Shown: piece by piece, positions 28,649 through 43,621 of the stretch
Numbering within the stretch: the first letter of the stretch is position 1
Layout: each line of letters begins with the position of its first letter
Source: Mizugakiibacter sediminis
GTDB lineage: Bacteria; Pseudomonadota; Gammaproteobacteria; Xanthomonadales; Rhodanobacteraceae
Direction of reading: 5' to 3'
DNA: 64,000 nucleotides
Assembly: GCF_000953855.2 (NCBI RefSeq)
Contig: NZ_DF970239.1
Coordinates: 4,041 to 68,040, forward strand
Made by a program: the position numbers and the translations under genes
The notes under the pieces: generated by a model
Told to the model about the DNA's origin: nothing
What the model saw: the letters and a program-made list of their open reading frames with translations, nothing else
Databases searched by the model: none

Positions 28649-29661
28649 GGCGCGGGCGGCTCCGGCGCGGCGGGGCGGGGCGCGTAGACGTCGCGCAGCA
28701 GGTCCTCGACCGGCTCCGGCGGTGCGGCTTCGGCGAAGGCGACCGCGTCCGCGATCGTCTGCGCCGTCTCCGCTTCGATGGCGTCGATGTCCGCCTGGTG
28801 CAGCGTGCCGGTCTCGAGCACCCATTGCGAGAAGCGCACGATCGGGCCGCGTTTCTTCCACGTCTCCACCTCGGCCTTGTCGCGATAGAGGTCAGGGTCG
28901 AACATCGAGTGCGCGCGGAAGCGGTAGGTGTGGTTTTCGAGGAAGCGCGGCCCCTCGCCGGCGCGCACCGCCTCCGCGGCGCGGCGCGCGGCGACTTCGA
29001 CGTCGACCACGTTCATGCCGTCGACGGTTTCCGAGGCGATGCCGTAGACCTCGGCGTGACGGCGGATGTCCGGCACCGACTCCGAGCGCTCGATGGCCGT
29101 ACCCATCGCGTAGCGGTTGTTTTCGCAGACGAACAGCACCGGAAGTTTCCACAGCGCCGCCAGGTTCAGCGATTCGTGGAACTCGCCCTCGGCGGCGGCG
29201 CCTTCGCCGAAGATGCAGCAGGTCACGCGCGCCAGCCCGCGCAACTTGTCGGCCAGCGCCAGCCCGACCGCCAGCGGCAGGCCGCCGCCGACGATGGCGT
29301 TGCCGCCGTAGAAGCGCCTCGACGCGTCGAACAGGTGCATCGAGCCGCCGCGGCCGCGGCTGCAACCGGCGGCCTTGCCGAACATCTCGGCCATCACGGC
29401 GGTCGCCGGAATGCCGCGGATCAGCGCGTGGCCGTGCTCGCGGTAGGTGGCGACGACGGCGTCCTCGGGCGTCAGCGCCTGCATCACGCCGACGGCATTC
29501 GCTTCCTCGCCGATGTAGAGGTGCAGGAAGCCGCGGATCTTCTGCGCGCCGTACTGCTCGACGCAGGCCTCCTCGAAGCGCCGCACCAGGATCATCTGCC
29601 GCAGCAGCTCGCGCGCGTGCTCGCGCGTCACCCGCACCTTGTGCGGCGCGGGCGCGCTCAT
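28645..29661 (-). CDS. 2-oxo acid/acetoin dehydrogenase E1 alpha subunit
   Basis: A 338-residue ThDP-binding E1 alpha subunit. The start region [13 protein letters not shown], the YREHGHAL segment, the phosphorylation-loop-like region R-G-R-G-G-S-M-H, and the ThDP motif beginning [13 protein letters not shown] are present, with the E-N-N-R-Y-A-M-G-T segment that follows in pyruvate and acetoin enzymes. It works with the beta subunit encoded next. It overlaps the acs gene and the beta gene by ATGA. The coupling of E1 to an AMP-forming acetyl-CoA synthetase in one operon suggests control of the acetyl-CoA/acetate pool at low oxygen, which is inference. Confidence 0.92.
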   Translation of the reverse strand: MSAPAPHKVRVTREHARELLRQMILVRRFEEACVEQYGAQKIRGFLHLYIGEEANAVGVMQALTPEDAVVATYREHGHALIRGIPATAVMAEMFGKAAGCSRGRGGSMHLFDASRRFYGGNAIVGGGLPLAVGLALADKLRGLARVTCCIFGEGAAAEGEFHESLNLAALWKLPVLFVCENNRYAMGTAIERSESVPDIRRHAEVYGIASETVDGMNVVDVEVAARRAAEAVRAGEGPRFLENHTYRFRAHSMFDPDLYRDKAEVETWKKRGPIVRFSQWVLETGTLHQADIDAIEAETAQTIADAVAFAEAAPPEPVEDLLRDVYAPRPAAPEPPAP

Positions 29662-31400
29662 GCGCTTTCCTCCAGCGTGGACAGGTCGCCCTCGGGCAGA
29701 CCGAGTTCGCGTGCCTTCAGCAGGCGGCGCATGATCTTGCCGGAGCGCGTGCGGGGCAGGGACGGGCGGAAGTCGATCGCACGCGGCGCCACCGCCGGCC
29801 CCAGTCGCTTGCGCGCGTGCGCCAGCAGTTCGCTGCGCAGCGTCTCGCTCGGCGCGTAGCCCGGGTTCAGCGCGACGAACGCCTTCACCACTTCGAGCGC
29901 CATCGGGTCGGGCACGCCGATCACGCCGGCCTCGGCCACCGCCGGATGCTCCATCAGCACGCTCTCGACCTCGAACGGCCCGATCAGGTGACCGGCCGAC
30001 TTGATCACGTCGTCGGCGCGGCCGACGAACCAGAAATAGCCGTCGGCGTCGCGGCGGGCAAGGTCGCCGCTGAGATACCAGCCGTCGGCGAAACACTTGG
30101 CGTAGCGCTCGTCTTCCCTGAGGTAGCCGCGGAACATCGCCGGCCAGCCGGGGCGCAGCGCGAGTTCGCCTTCGGTGTCCGGCGCGGCGATCGCTTCGAC
30201 GCCGCGCCCGGTGCGGCGCACGATCGCCGCTTCGATGCCCGGCAGCGGGCGGCCCATCGAACCGGGCTTGATGTCCATCGCCGCGTAGTTGGCGATCATG
30301 ATCCCGCCGGTTTCGGTCTGCCACCAGTTGTCGTGGATCGGCAGGCCGAGCGCGCGCTCGCCCCACAGCACGGCCTCCGGATTGAGCGGTTCGCCGACGC
30401 TGGCGACGAAGCGCAGCGCGGAGAGGTCGTGGCGCGCGGGCAGCTCCGCGCCCGCCTTCATCAGCATGCGGATCGCGGTCGGCGCGGTGTACCACACGCC
30501 GACGCGCTGCCCGGCGAGGATGCGGTACCAGCGCTCGGCGTCGAATTCCTCCTCGTCGACGATCATCGTGCAGCCGATCGCCAGCGGCCCGACGATGCCG
30601 TAGGAGGTGCCGGTGACCCAGCCCGGATCGGCGGTGCACCAGAAGACGTCGTTCTCGTCGAGGTCGAGCGCATAACGCGCGGTGATGCGGTGCGCGACCA
30701 CCGCCTCGTGCACGTGCATCGCCCCCTTCGGCCGTCCGGTGGTGCCGCTGGTGAAGTGCAGGGTGGCGAGGTCGCCGGGCGCGGTGCGCGCCGTCTCGTA
30801 GCCGTCCGCAGCGGCATCGAGCAGCGTTTTCCAGTCCAGGCCGCCGTCGCCGCCGTCCGTCAGGACGACCGCCTTGAGGAAAGGCAGCTCGGCGCGGATC
30901 GGCGCCACCTTGCGGCGGTACAGCTGCGCCGAGGTCACCAGCACGGCCGGCTCGGCGATCGCCATGCGCGCGCGGATCGGCTCCGGCCCGAACACCGAGA
31001 ACAGCGGACACAGCACCGCACCGCGCTTCCAGGTGCCGAGCGCGGCGACGTACAGCTCGGGCACGCGCCCGAGCAGGGTGAACACGCGCTCGCCGCGGCC
31101 GACGCCGAGCGCCTCCAGCGCATGCGCGAAGCGGCTGCTGAGCGCGGCCAGTTCGGCATAGCGCAGGTCGCGCACGCTCCAGTCGCGCGCGATCAGCCGC
31201 AGCGCGACGCGGTCGCCGCGGCCTTCGGCGACGTGCCGGTCGACCGCCTCGTGCGCGATGTTGATGCTGCCGCCGGGCAGGCCGGCGAGCTCCGCGCGCG
31301 CGGCCTCCCAGCGGAAGGCGCGGCAGGTCCCGGCGTAGTCCGCGAGGTGCGGCGCGCGCCGCCCGGCGTCGTGACGCTTGTGGATGACCGGATGATCCAT
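29658..31400 (-). CDS. AMP-forming acetyl-CoA synthetase-like enzyme
   Basis: A 580-residue ANL-superfamily ligase resembling acetyl-CoA synthetase. ATP-binding motif [11 protein letters not shown] is near residue 225, the acetate-pocket tryptophan motif WWQTETGG near 375, [12 protein letters not shown] near 450, and the conserved C-terminal lysine motif RSGKIMRR near 555, which is the site of regulatory acetylation in Acs enzymes. It is shorter than E. coli Acs (652) and closer in size to AcsA-type enzymes. It is the first gene of the acs-E1alpha-E1beta-E2-ACP operon. The FNR-type box 11 stands 56 bases upstream. The acetylation lysine links it logically to the GNAT-containing protein at 4395, but that is inference. 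Confidence 0.88.
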   Translation of the reverse strand: MDHPVIHKRHDAGRRAPHLADYAGTCRAFRWEAARAELAGLPGGSINIAHEAVDRHVAEGRGDRVALRLIARDWSVRDLRYAELAALSSRFAHALEALGVGRGERVFTLLGRVPELYVAALGTWKRGAVLCPLFSVFGPEPIRARMAIAEPAVLVTSAQLYRRKVAPIRAELPFLKAVVLTDGGDGGLDWKTLLDAAADGYETARTAPGDLATLHFTSGTTGRPKGAMHVHEAVVAHRITARYALDLDENDVFWCTADPGWVTGTSYGIVGPLAIGCTMIVDEEEFDAERWYRILAGQRVGVWYTAPTAIRMLMKAGAELPARHDLSALRFVASVGEPLNPEAVLWGERALGLPIHDNWWQTETGGIMIANYAAMDIKPGSMGRPLPGIEAAIVRRTGRGVEAIAAPDTEGELALRPGWPAMFRGYLREDERYAKCFADGWYLSGDLARRDADGYFWFVGRADDVIKSAGHLIGPFEVESVLMEHPAVAEAGVIGVPDPMALEVVKAFVALNPGYAPSETLRSELLAHARKRLGPAVAPRAIDFRPSLPRTRSGKIMRRLLKARELGLPEGDLSTLEESA

Positions 31401-31456
31401 GCCTGCGGGCCGCCTCTGGCATCGGCGCCAGCGTCGCCGATGCGGGATGCGGCGTC

Positions 31457-31470
31457 TTGACCGCGGTCAA
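31457..31470 (-). promoter_or_regulatory. FNR/Anr-type box 11
   Basis: TTGACCGCGGTCAA, a perfect 14-base palindrome. On the minus strand GACGCT starts at 31435, 22 bases beyond the box, and the acs ATG is at 31400. It is the rightmost box found; none was noticed in the remaining half of the window. Confidence 0.75.
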
Positions 31471-31494
31471 CCCGCGCGGGGGCGGGCGCGGCCG

Positions 31495-32871
<1,377 letters not shown>

Positions 32872-33030
32872 GGACGAATGTGCCGGGGCGGTGCAGCGGG
32901 GCCGGGTGGACTACTTTCGCGCCATCGAATGGCGTTGCCATGCCGGACGGAGCTGCCTGCAAGGCAAGCAAGCATGGTGCCAGAACGGCAGCCGAGCGTG
33001 ATGGCGAGCCGCCCGAAGCCGGGGCATCGT

Positions 33031-33414
33031 TCAGCGGACGCCGTCGTGGCGCTCACGGAAAGCCCGCGCCTGCGCCACCAGCAGGCCCCACCACGCCACC
33101 TCGCCGACGCGGTAGGCGAACCCTTCCGGCGACCACAGCGCGTCGCCGTCGATCCGCCAGCCGTCCCACGCCGGCGCCAGCGCGCCCAGGTCGCCGAGGC
33201 GCTTGAGCCGCAGCAGGCGCACCGCCGCCCACGGCACGCGCTGACGGCCACGGTCCCAGCGGCGCACCGTGTCCACGCTGACACCGAGGAACGCCGCCGC
33301 CGTGCGCCGGCTCAGCAGGCAGGACAACCGCAGTTCGCGGAAGCCTTCCGCGCTGACCAACCACACGCGCCGACGCCGTCGCCGAGAGGGGGGCACTTGT
33401 CCGGGAGCAGACAC
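33031..33414 (-). CDS. Phage-associated HTH protein of VC1465/DUF3653 type
   Basis: A 127-residue basic protein. After an arginine-rich start comes F-R-E-L-R-L-S-C, then an HTH region (A-A-A-F-L-G-V-S-V-D-T-V-R-R-W-D) and the family tail G-D-L-G-A-L-A-P-A-W-D-G-W. I recognise this as the small protein family linked to filamentous phages and other elements that integrate at dif, some of which (XafT-like) activate XerCD recombination. The reading begins at a GTG at 33414. The candidate dif site lies only 38 bases upstream of this start. No other phage genes are seen, so it is either a remnant of an integrated element or a resident protein of the dif region. Confidence 0.7.
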   Translation of the reverse strand: MSAPGQVPPSRRRRRRVWLVSAEGFRELRLSCLLSRRTAAAFLGVSVDTVRRWDRGRQRVPWAAVRLLRLKRLGDLGALAPAWDGWRIDGDALWSPEGFAYRVGEVAWWGLLVAQARAFRERHDGVR

Positions 33415-33451
33415 AGCAACGGCCGCCCGCTCAGGCGCTTGGCCTTCCTGT

Positions 33452-33479
33452 GCTTCGCATAATGCATATTATGTAAAAT
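33452..33479 (+). other. Candidate XerCD dif site
   Basis: The 28 bases read as an XerC arm GCTTCGCATAA, a centre TGCATA and an XerD arm TTATGTAAAAT. By eye this is 24 of 28 identical to E. coli dif (9/11, 5/6, 10/11). It stands out as an AT-rich patch in very GC-rich DNA, and a VC1465-type gene lies beside it. The direction of most genes changes here: minus-strand genes dominate to the right. It could be the chromosomal dif or an attachment site left by an integrated phage. Confidence 0.82.
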
Positions 33480-33581
33480 TATACGGGCGGCCCGATGCGG
33501 CGCGACGAAACCGTTCGCCATTCGCTGCCCTGTCGCACTGACAGCCCGCGGCCTGCGCTGCCGAAAGAGCCCGGTCCGAAC

Positions 33582-33965
33582 TCAGGTGCAGGATGCGCGG
33601 CAATCGCCGGGAGGCTGCGGCGGATAGGGTTCGATCACCGTCACGCCGCCCTGCTTGTGTATCCAGTACAGCTTGCCGCCGACACAGCGGACGATGCCGT
33701 TGCGGCGATGTCCGCCCGTCGCGTGCGGATCGTCGCCAGCGGAGGCGGCCGCGGCCCCGGACACGGCCGGCGCGCCGGCGCGCGACGGTTCGTCCGCCCG
33801 CACGGGCGCCTCGGGCAGCGGCGGGACGGTGGCCGCAGCGACGCCGCCTGACGGTACGGGCACGGACCTGCCGGACGGCTGGCTGTGGCCGACATAGGCG
33901 ACTACCGCGAAACCGCAGCCGAGGCCGAACAGCAAGCCCACGGCCAATTCGCTGGCCCGAAGCAT
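33582..33965 (-). CDS. Membrane-anchored hypothetical protein
   Basis: A 127-residue protein I do not recognise. It has one N-terminal membrane segment (about residues 7-26, L-A-V-G-L-L-F-G-L-G-C-G-F-A-V-V-A-Y), a Pro/Ala-rich linker (30-80) and a short C-terminal domain with G-I-V-R-C-V-G-G-K-L-Y-W-I, a pair of nearby cysteines and the ending D-C-R-A-S-C-T. The C-terminal part would be periplasmic. The ATG at 33965 has AGGGGG upstream. A CRP-type palindrome lies 18 bases before the start. Confidence 0.65.
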   Translation of the reverse strand: MLRASELAVGLLFGLGCGFAVVAYVGHSQPSGRSVPVPSGGVAAATVPPLPEAPVRADEPSRAGAPAVSGAAAASAGDDPHATGGHRRNGIVRCVGGKLYWIHKQGGVTVIEPYPPQPPGDCRASCT

Positions 33966-33982
33966 GAAGGGACCCCCTAGAC

Positions 33983-33998
33983 TGTGATTTGTATCACA
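33983..33998 (-). promoter_or_regulatory. CRP/Clp-type site
   Basis: TGTGATTTGTATCACA matches the CRP consensus TGTGA-N6-TCACA exactly in both half sites. Xanthomonads have the CRP homologue Clp, which reads such sites. It lies 18 bases before the ATG of the hypothetical gene, so occupancy would more likely repress than activate. Confidence 0.55.
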
Positions 33999-34043
33999 TT
34001 TTCACAATCTGGGGGCTTCGGATGACGCCGCGCCTCCCCGGAT

Positions 34044-34538
34044 TCAACGCCGCCGGCGGAAGAAATCCCGCAGCAGCGTCGAGGCCTCCTCGGCCAGCAG
34101 CCCGCCCTGTACCGCGATGCGGTGGTTGTGGCGGTCGGAGATCAGCGTGTCGAAAACGCTTCCGGCCGCGCCGGTCTTGGGATCGGCGGCCGCGTAGACC
34201 ACGCGTGCGACGCGGGCGTGGATCAGTGCCATGGCACACATGGCGCAGGGTTCGAGGGTGACGTAGAGCGTGGCCCCGGGGAAACGGTAATTTCCGAGTC
34301 TCCGGCCTGCCGCGCGCAACGCATTCACCTCGGCGTGGGCGGTGGGATCGCTCAGCGTGATATTGCGGTTCCAGCCCTCGCCTACCGCTTCTCCGTCCAG
34401 CACCAGGACGGCACCGACCGGGACCTCGTCGTCGTGGTCGCGGGCGTGGACCGCCAGCGACAGGGCGCGACGCATCCAGCGTTCGTCGGCGGCGTCGAAG
34501 TCGTCGCCCGTGGCAGGTGCCTGGCTGTCCTTATGCAT
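34044..34538 (-). CDS. tadA: tRNA-specific adenosine deaminase
   Basis: A 164-residue zinc deaminase that converts A34 of tRNA-Arg(ACG) to inosine. The zinc and catalytic motifs are H68-A-E70 and P97-C98-A-M-C101, exactly as in TadA. Length is normal for the family (about 160-170). It stands alone between guaA (78-base gap) and the hypothetical membrane protein on the same strand. Confidence 0.95.
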   Translation of the reverse strand: MHKDSQAPATGDDFDAADERWMRRALSLAVHARDHDDEVPVGAVLVLDGEAVGEGWNRNITLSDPTAHAEVNALRAAGRRLGNYRFPGATLYVTLEPCAMCAMALIHARVARVVYAAADPKTGAAGSVFDTLISDRHNHRIAVQGGLLAEEASTLLRDFFRRRR

Positions 34539-34616
34539 CAGCGGGTTGGCGGCAAATCTTGCTGCGTGCGGCGACGGTGCATGCGGCCGCCGCGCGGCGC
34601 AAGTGCTTGTTTCCGC

Positions 34617-36257
<1,641 letters not shown>

Positions 36258-36402
36258 CGGGACTCGGGACTCGGGACTCGGGACTCGGGATCCCTGCCCT
36301 CAGTGTTGTGAGCACCACCGCCGGTCCGTCGCCGCACGTAGAGCGGCGTTCGATCCGCCTCGCTCTTTCAGCCGGGTCCCGAGTCCCGAGTCCCGAGTCC
36401 CG
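36258..36402. repeat. Inverted heptamer-array hairpin between guaB and guaA
   Basis: Left arm 36258-36290 has more than four tandem copies of CGGGACT; right arm 36377-36402 has nearly four copies of the reverse complement AGTCCCG. Twenty-six bases pair perfectly across a loop of about 86 bases. The element fills almost the whole spacer, touching the guaA ATG on one side and ending 8 bases from the guaB stop. A sister element with GGGAGAC/GGGAGAT units lies at 52270-52345. Confidence 0.85.
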
Positions 36403-36410
36403 GCTCCACC

Positions 36411-38808
<2,398 letters not shown>

Positions 38809-38832
38809 GGCGTGGACATGCGGGAAGCGCGC

Positions 38833-38861
38833 ATTATCCTCGTTCATGTGGCGCCGCACAA
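38833..38861 (-). promoter_or_regulatory. Predicted folD promoter
   Basis: On the minus strand TTGTGC (38861-38856) is separated by 17 bases from GATAAT (38838-38833), with the folD ATG 24 bases further. This supports 38808 as the start. Confidence 0.45.
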
Positions 38862-38891
38862 ACCTCCGGCAGCGGCGCCGGGAGGCATGGC

Positions 38892-39188
38892 ATGAGCGAC
38901 ATCACCACCGAACTCGAGGCCGCCGCGTTCCGGCGTCTGCTCGAACACCTGCGCAAGCGCAGCGACGTGCAGAACATCGAACTGATGACGCTGGCCGGTT
39001 TCTGCCGCAACTGTCTGGCCGACTGGTACCGCGAGGCGGCGGCGGAGCGCGGCGTCGAGATCGGCAAGGACGAGGCGCGCGAACGCGTCTACGGCATGCC
39101 TTACGCCGAGTGGCGCGCGTTGTTCCAGAAGGAGGCGACGCCGGAACAGGTCGCCGCGTTCGAGGCGGCGCAGAAGCGCCACCCCTGA
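38892..39188 (+). CDS. DUF1244 family protein
   Basis: A 98-residue protein of the DUF1244 (SMc04008-like) family of unknown function. The family core [16 protein letters not shown], then [11 protein letters not shown] and G-K-D-E-A-R-E-x-V-Y-G-M-P-Y, is complete. The two cysteines in FCRNC are conserved in the family. The ATG at 38892 has GGGAGG upstream. It is divergent from folD and convergent with moeB. Confidence 0.88.
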   Translation: MSDITTELEAAAFRRLLEHLRKRSDVQNIELMTLAGFCRNCLADWYREAAAERGVEIGKDEARERVYGMPYAEWRALFQKEATPEQVAAFEAAQKRHP

Positions 39189-39201
39189 CGGGCGGCGCGC
39201 T

Positions 39202-40371
39202 TCAGCCGGCGGCGGCGCAGATCTGCGCGATGTCCTCGTAACCGGAGAACGCGGCGCGCGCGCCGCAGCCCGGGCAATCGGCGTCGCGCGGCAGGCGCAG
39301 CTCGCGGAAGCGCGCGGCCAGCGCGTCGAAGGCGAGCAGGCGGCCGACCAGCGGCTCGCCGCTGCCGAGGATCAGCTTCAGCGCCTCGCTGGCCTGCAGC
39401 AGGCCGACGATGCCGGGCAGCACGCCCAGCACGCCCGCTTCGCTGCAGTTCGGCGCTTCCGCCGCCGACGGCGGCTCGGGGAACAGGCAGCGGTAGCACG
39501 GCGAGTCCTCGCGACGCGGATCGAACACGCTGACCTGCCCCTCGAAGCGCTGCACGGCGCCGTAGACCATCGGCAGGCGCAGGCGCACGCTGGCGGCGGC
39601 CAGCAGGTAGCGCGTCGGGAAGTTGTCGGCGCCGTCGATCACCAGATCGTGGCCGGAGAGCAGCGCCTCGACGTTGGCTGCGCGCAGGCGCTCCGCGCGC
39701 GTCTCGATGCGCACGCGCGGATTGAGTGCCTGCAGGGTCATGCGCGCCGATTCGGTCTTGGCCATGCCGACCCGCGCGTCGGCGTGGATCACCTGGCGGT
39801 GCAGGTTGGAGCGCTCGACGCGGTCGTCGTCGATCAGCGTCAGCGTGCCGACGCCGGCCGCGGCGAGGTACAGCGCCGCCGGCGAGCCCAGGCCGCCGGT
39901 ACCGATCAGCGCCACGCGCGCGGCGGCCAGGCGCGCCTGGCCCGCTTCGCCGACTTCCGGCAGCCGCAGCTGGCGCGCGTAGCGCTCCACGCTGTCGCCA
40001 TCCAGCGCGCCGGCGTCGACCGGCAGCCCTTCCGCCTTCCAGCGCTCGAAGCCGCCGCTGACCGAGCGCACGTCGCGATAGCCCATGCCGCGCAGCGCGG
40101 CGGCGGCGAGCAGCGAGCGCTGGCCGCTGCCGCACAGGGTGAGGATGGTGTGATCGCGGTCCGGCACCAGCTGTTCGATGCGCAGTTCGAGGAAGCCGCG
40201 CGACAGACCCACGGCGTTGCGCGGCACGCCGGCCGCACGCTCGGCATCCTCGCGCACGTCGATCAGCACGGCGCCGGCGGCCTGCAGCGCCAGCGCCTCG
40301 ACCGGGGTCACTTCGGCGGTCTGCGCTCGGGCCTGGGCCAGCAGGACATCGCGGGTGGGAGGCGTGTTCAT
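39202..40371 (-). CDS. moeB: Rhodanese-MoeB/ThiF-type adenylyltransferase
   Basis: A 389-residue protein with an N-terminal rhodanese domain (about 15-115, active Cys in LTLCGSGQRS) and a MoeB/ThiF E1-like domain (about 125-375). The ATP loop GTGGLGS, the zinc-binding C-Y-R-C and C-P-G-C pairs and the E-A-G-V-L-G-V-L-P-G segment are present. It would adenylate the C terminus of MoaD or a related sulphur carrier and may supply sulphur from its rhodanese domain. In the eukaryotic homologue MOCS3 the rhodanese is C-terminal; here it is N-terminal. It starts 1 base after the mobA-moeA stop, so it belongs to the der-mobA/moeA-moeB unit. Confidence 0.92.
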   Translation of the reverse strand: MNTPPTRDVLLAQARAQTAEVTPVEALALQAAGAVLIDVREDAERAAGVPRNAVGLSRGFLELRIEQLVPDRDHTILTLCGSGQRSLLAAAALRGMGYRDVRSVSGGFERWKAEGLPVDAGALDGDSVERYARQLRLPEVGEAGQARLAAARVALIGTGGLGSPAALYLAAAGVGTLTLIDDDRVERSNLHRQVIHADARVGMAKTESARMTLQALNPRVRIETRAERLRAANVEALLSGHDLVIDGADNFPTRYLLAAASVRLRLPMVYGAVQRFEGQVSVFDPRREDSPCYRCLFPEPPSAAEAPNCSEAGVLGVLPGIVGLLQASEALKLILGSGEPLVGRLLAFDALAARFRELRLPRDADCPGCGARAAFSGYEDIAQICAAAG

Positions 40372-40372
40372 G

Positions 40373-42199
<1,827 letters not shown>

Positions 42200-42201
42200 G
42201 C

Positions 42202-43602
42202 TCAGCCCTTGCGGCGGACGTAGCGCACCAGCCGCTGGCGCTTGCGCTTCTGCCGCTCGGTCAGCGGGTTCTTGCGGCCGGCGTAGGGATTCTCGCCCTC
42301 GCGGAACTCGATGCGGATCGGCGTGCCCTCGAGGCGGAAGCGCTTGCGGAAGAAATTCTCGAGATAGCGGCGGTAGCCGTCGGCGATGTGCGCGGTGCGC
42401 GTGCCGTGGATCACGATCGTCGGCGGATTGTGCCCGCCCGGATGCGCGTAGCGCAGCTTCGGCGCGTGGCCGCGCACCAGCGGCGGCTGGTAGCCCTGGT
42501 AGGCCTGTTCCAGCGCGCGGGTCAGTTCCGAGGAGGTCATCTCGCGCGTCGCCGAGGCGTGCGCGCGGTCGACGGCGCGCATCAGTTCCTTCAGGCCGGA
42601 GCCGTGCCGGGCGGAGATGAACACCTGCTTCGCCCAGCCGACGAAATCCAGCTTGCGCTCCAGCGCCTTGCGGCACTGCTCGCGTTCGTAGGCCGGCAGG
42701 CCGTCCCATTTGTTGACCGCGATCACCAGCGCCCTGCCCTCGTCCAGCACGTGGCCGGCGAGGGTGAGGTCCTGCTCGGAGACGGGCTCGCGCGCGTCGA
42801 GCATCAGCACCACCACCTGCGCCGCGGCCATCGACTGCAGCGTCTTGATCACGCTGAACTTCTCGATGGCCTCCTCGACGCGCGCGCGGCGGCGCACGCC
42901 GGCGGTGTCGATCAGCGTGTAGCGGCGGCCGTCGCGTTCCAGCGGCACGCGGATCGGGTCGCGCGTGGTGCCGGCGACCTCGGAGACGACCACGCGCTCC
43001 TCGCCGAGCAGGCGGTTGACCAGGGTGGACTTGCCGACGTTCGGCCGGCCGACGATGGCCACGCGCACGCCGCCCTCGGCATCCTCCTCGTCGACGGACG
43101 GCTCGCCGTCGGCGGGCAGCAGCGGCAGCACGGCGGCGAGCAGCGCGTCGACGCCGCGCGCGTGCGCCGCGGCCAACGGCAGCGTGGCGGCGACGCCGAA
43201 GGCGGCGAACTCGGCCAGCGCGGCGTGCTCGTCGATGCCGTCGATCTTGTTGACCGCCAGCACCACCGGCTTGCCGCTGCGGCGAAGCTCGTCGAGGATG
43301 GCGCGATCCTGCGGCAGCAGGCCGTCGCGCGCGTCGACCACCAGCACGGCGACGCTGGACTCGGCGATCGCCAGCCGCACCTGCTGCGCGGTCAGCGCGT
43401 CGAGCCCCTGCTCCTCGCCGGTCAGGCCGCCGGTGTCGACGACGACGAAGGGCCGCGCGCCGCTGCGGCACACGCCGTAATGGCGGTCGCGCGTCACCCC
43501 GGGCAGGTCGGCCACCAGGGCGTCGCGCGAGCGCGTCAGGACGTTGAACAGCGTCGACTTGCCGACGTTGGGACGACCGACCAGGGCGACGACGGGCAGC
43601 AT
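42202..43602 (-). CDS. der: Ribosome-biogenesis GTPase Der
   Basis: A 466-residue double-GTPase. Two G domains with P-loops GRPNVGKSTLFN and GRPNVGKSTLVN, each with N-K-x-D (VNKID, VNKWD), are followed by the C-terminal KH-like domain (R-F-R-L-E-G-T-P-I-R-I-E-F). It assists 50S subunit maturation. The ATG at 43602 (MLPVVALVGRP) is chosen; the upstream extension to 43632 starts at TTG and overlaps bamB. It lies in the conserved rlmN-pilW-rodZ-yfgM-bamB-der neighbourhood. Confidence 0.96.
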   Translation of the reverse strand: MLPVVALVGRPNVGKSTLFNVLTRSRDALVADLPGVTRDRHYGVCRSGARPFVVVDTGGLTGEEQGLDALTAQQVRLAIAESSVAVLVVDARDGLLPQDRAILDELRRSGKPVVLAVNKIDGIDEHAALAEFAAFGVAATLPLAAAHARGVDALLAAVLPLLPADGEPSVDEEDAEGGVRVAIVGRPNVGKSTLVNRLLGEERVVVSEVAGTTRDPIRVPLERDGRRYTLIDTAGVRRRARVEEAIEKFSVIKTLQSMAAAQVVVLMLDAREPVSEQDLTLAGHVLDEGRALVIAVNKWDGLPAYEREQCRKALERKLDFVGWAKQVFISARHGSGLKELMRAVDRAHASATREMTSSELTRALEQAYQGYQPPLVRGHAPKLRYAHPGGHNPPTIVIHGTRTAHIADGYRRYLENFFRKRFRLEGTPIRIEFREGENPYAGRKNPLTERQKRKRQRLVRYVRRKG

Positions 43603-43621
43603 GGCCGGCGCATCCGTCCGC

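Noticed and set aside
33031-33581. A full filamentous prophage at dif
   Set aside because: Only one family member gene is seen; no replication, coat, Zot-like or secretion genes flank it.
33495-33967. Plus-strand open frames opposite the membrane hypothetical
   Set aside because: No ribosome site, low-complexity Arg/Pro sequence, and the minus-strand frame has a membrane helix, ribosome site and sensible start.
36258-36402. Possible CRISPR-like repeat
   Set aside because: The units are 7 bases, tandem without spacers, and inverted about a centre; no cas genes are present.
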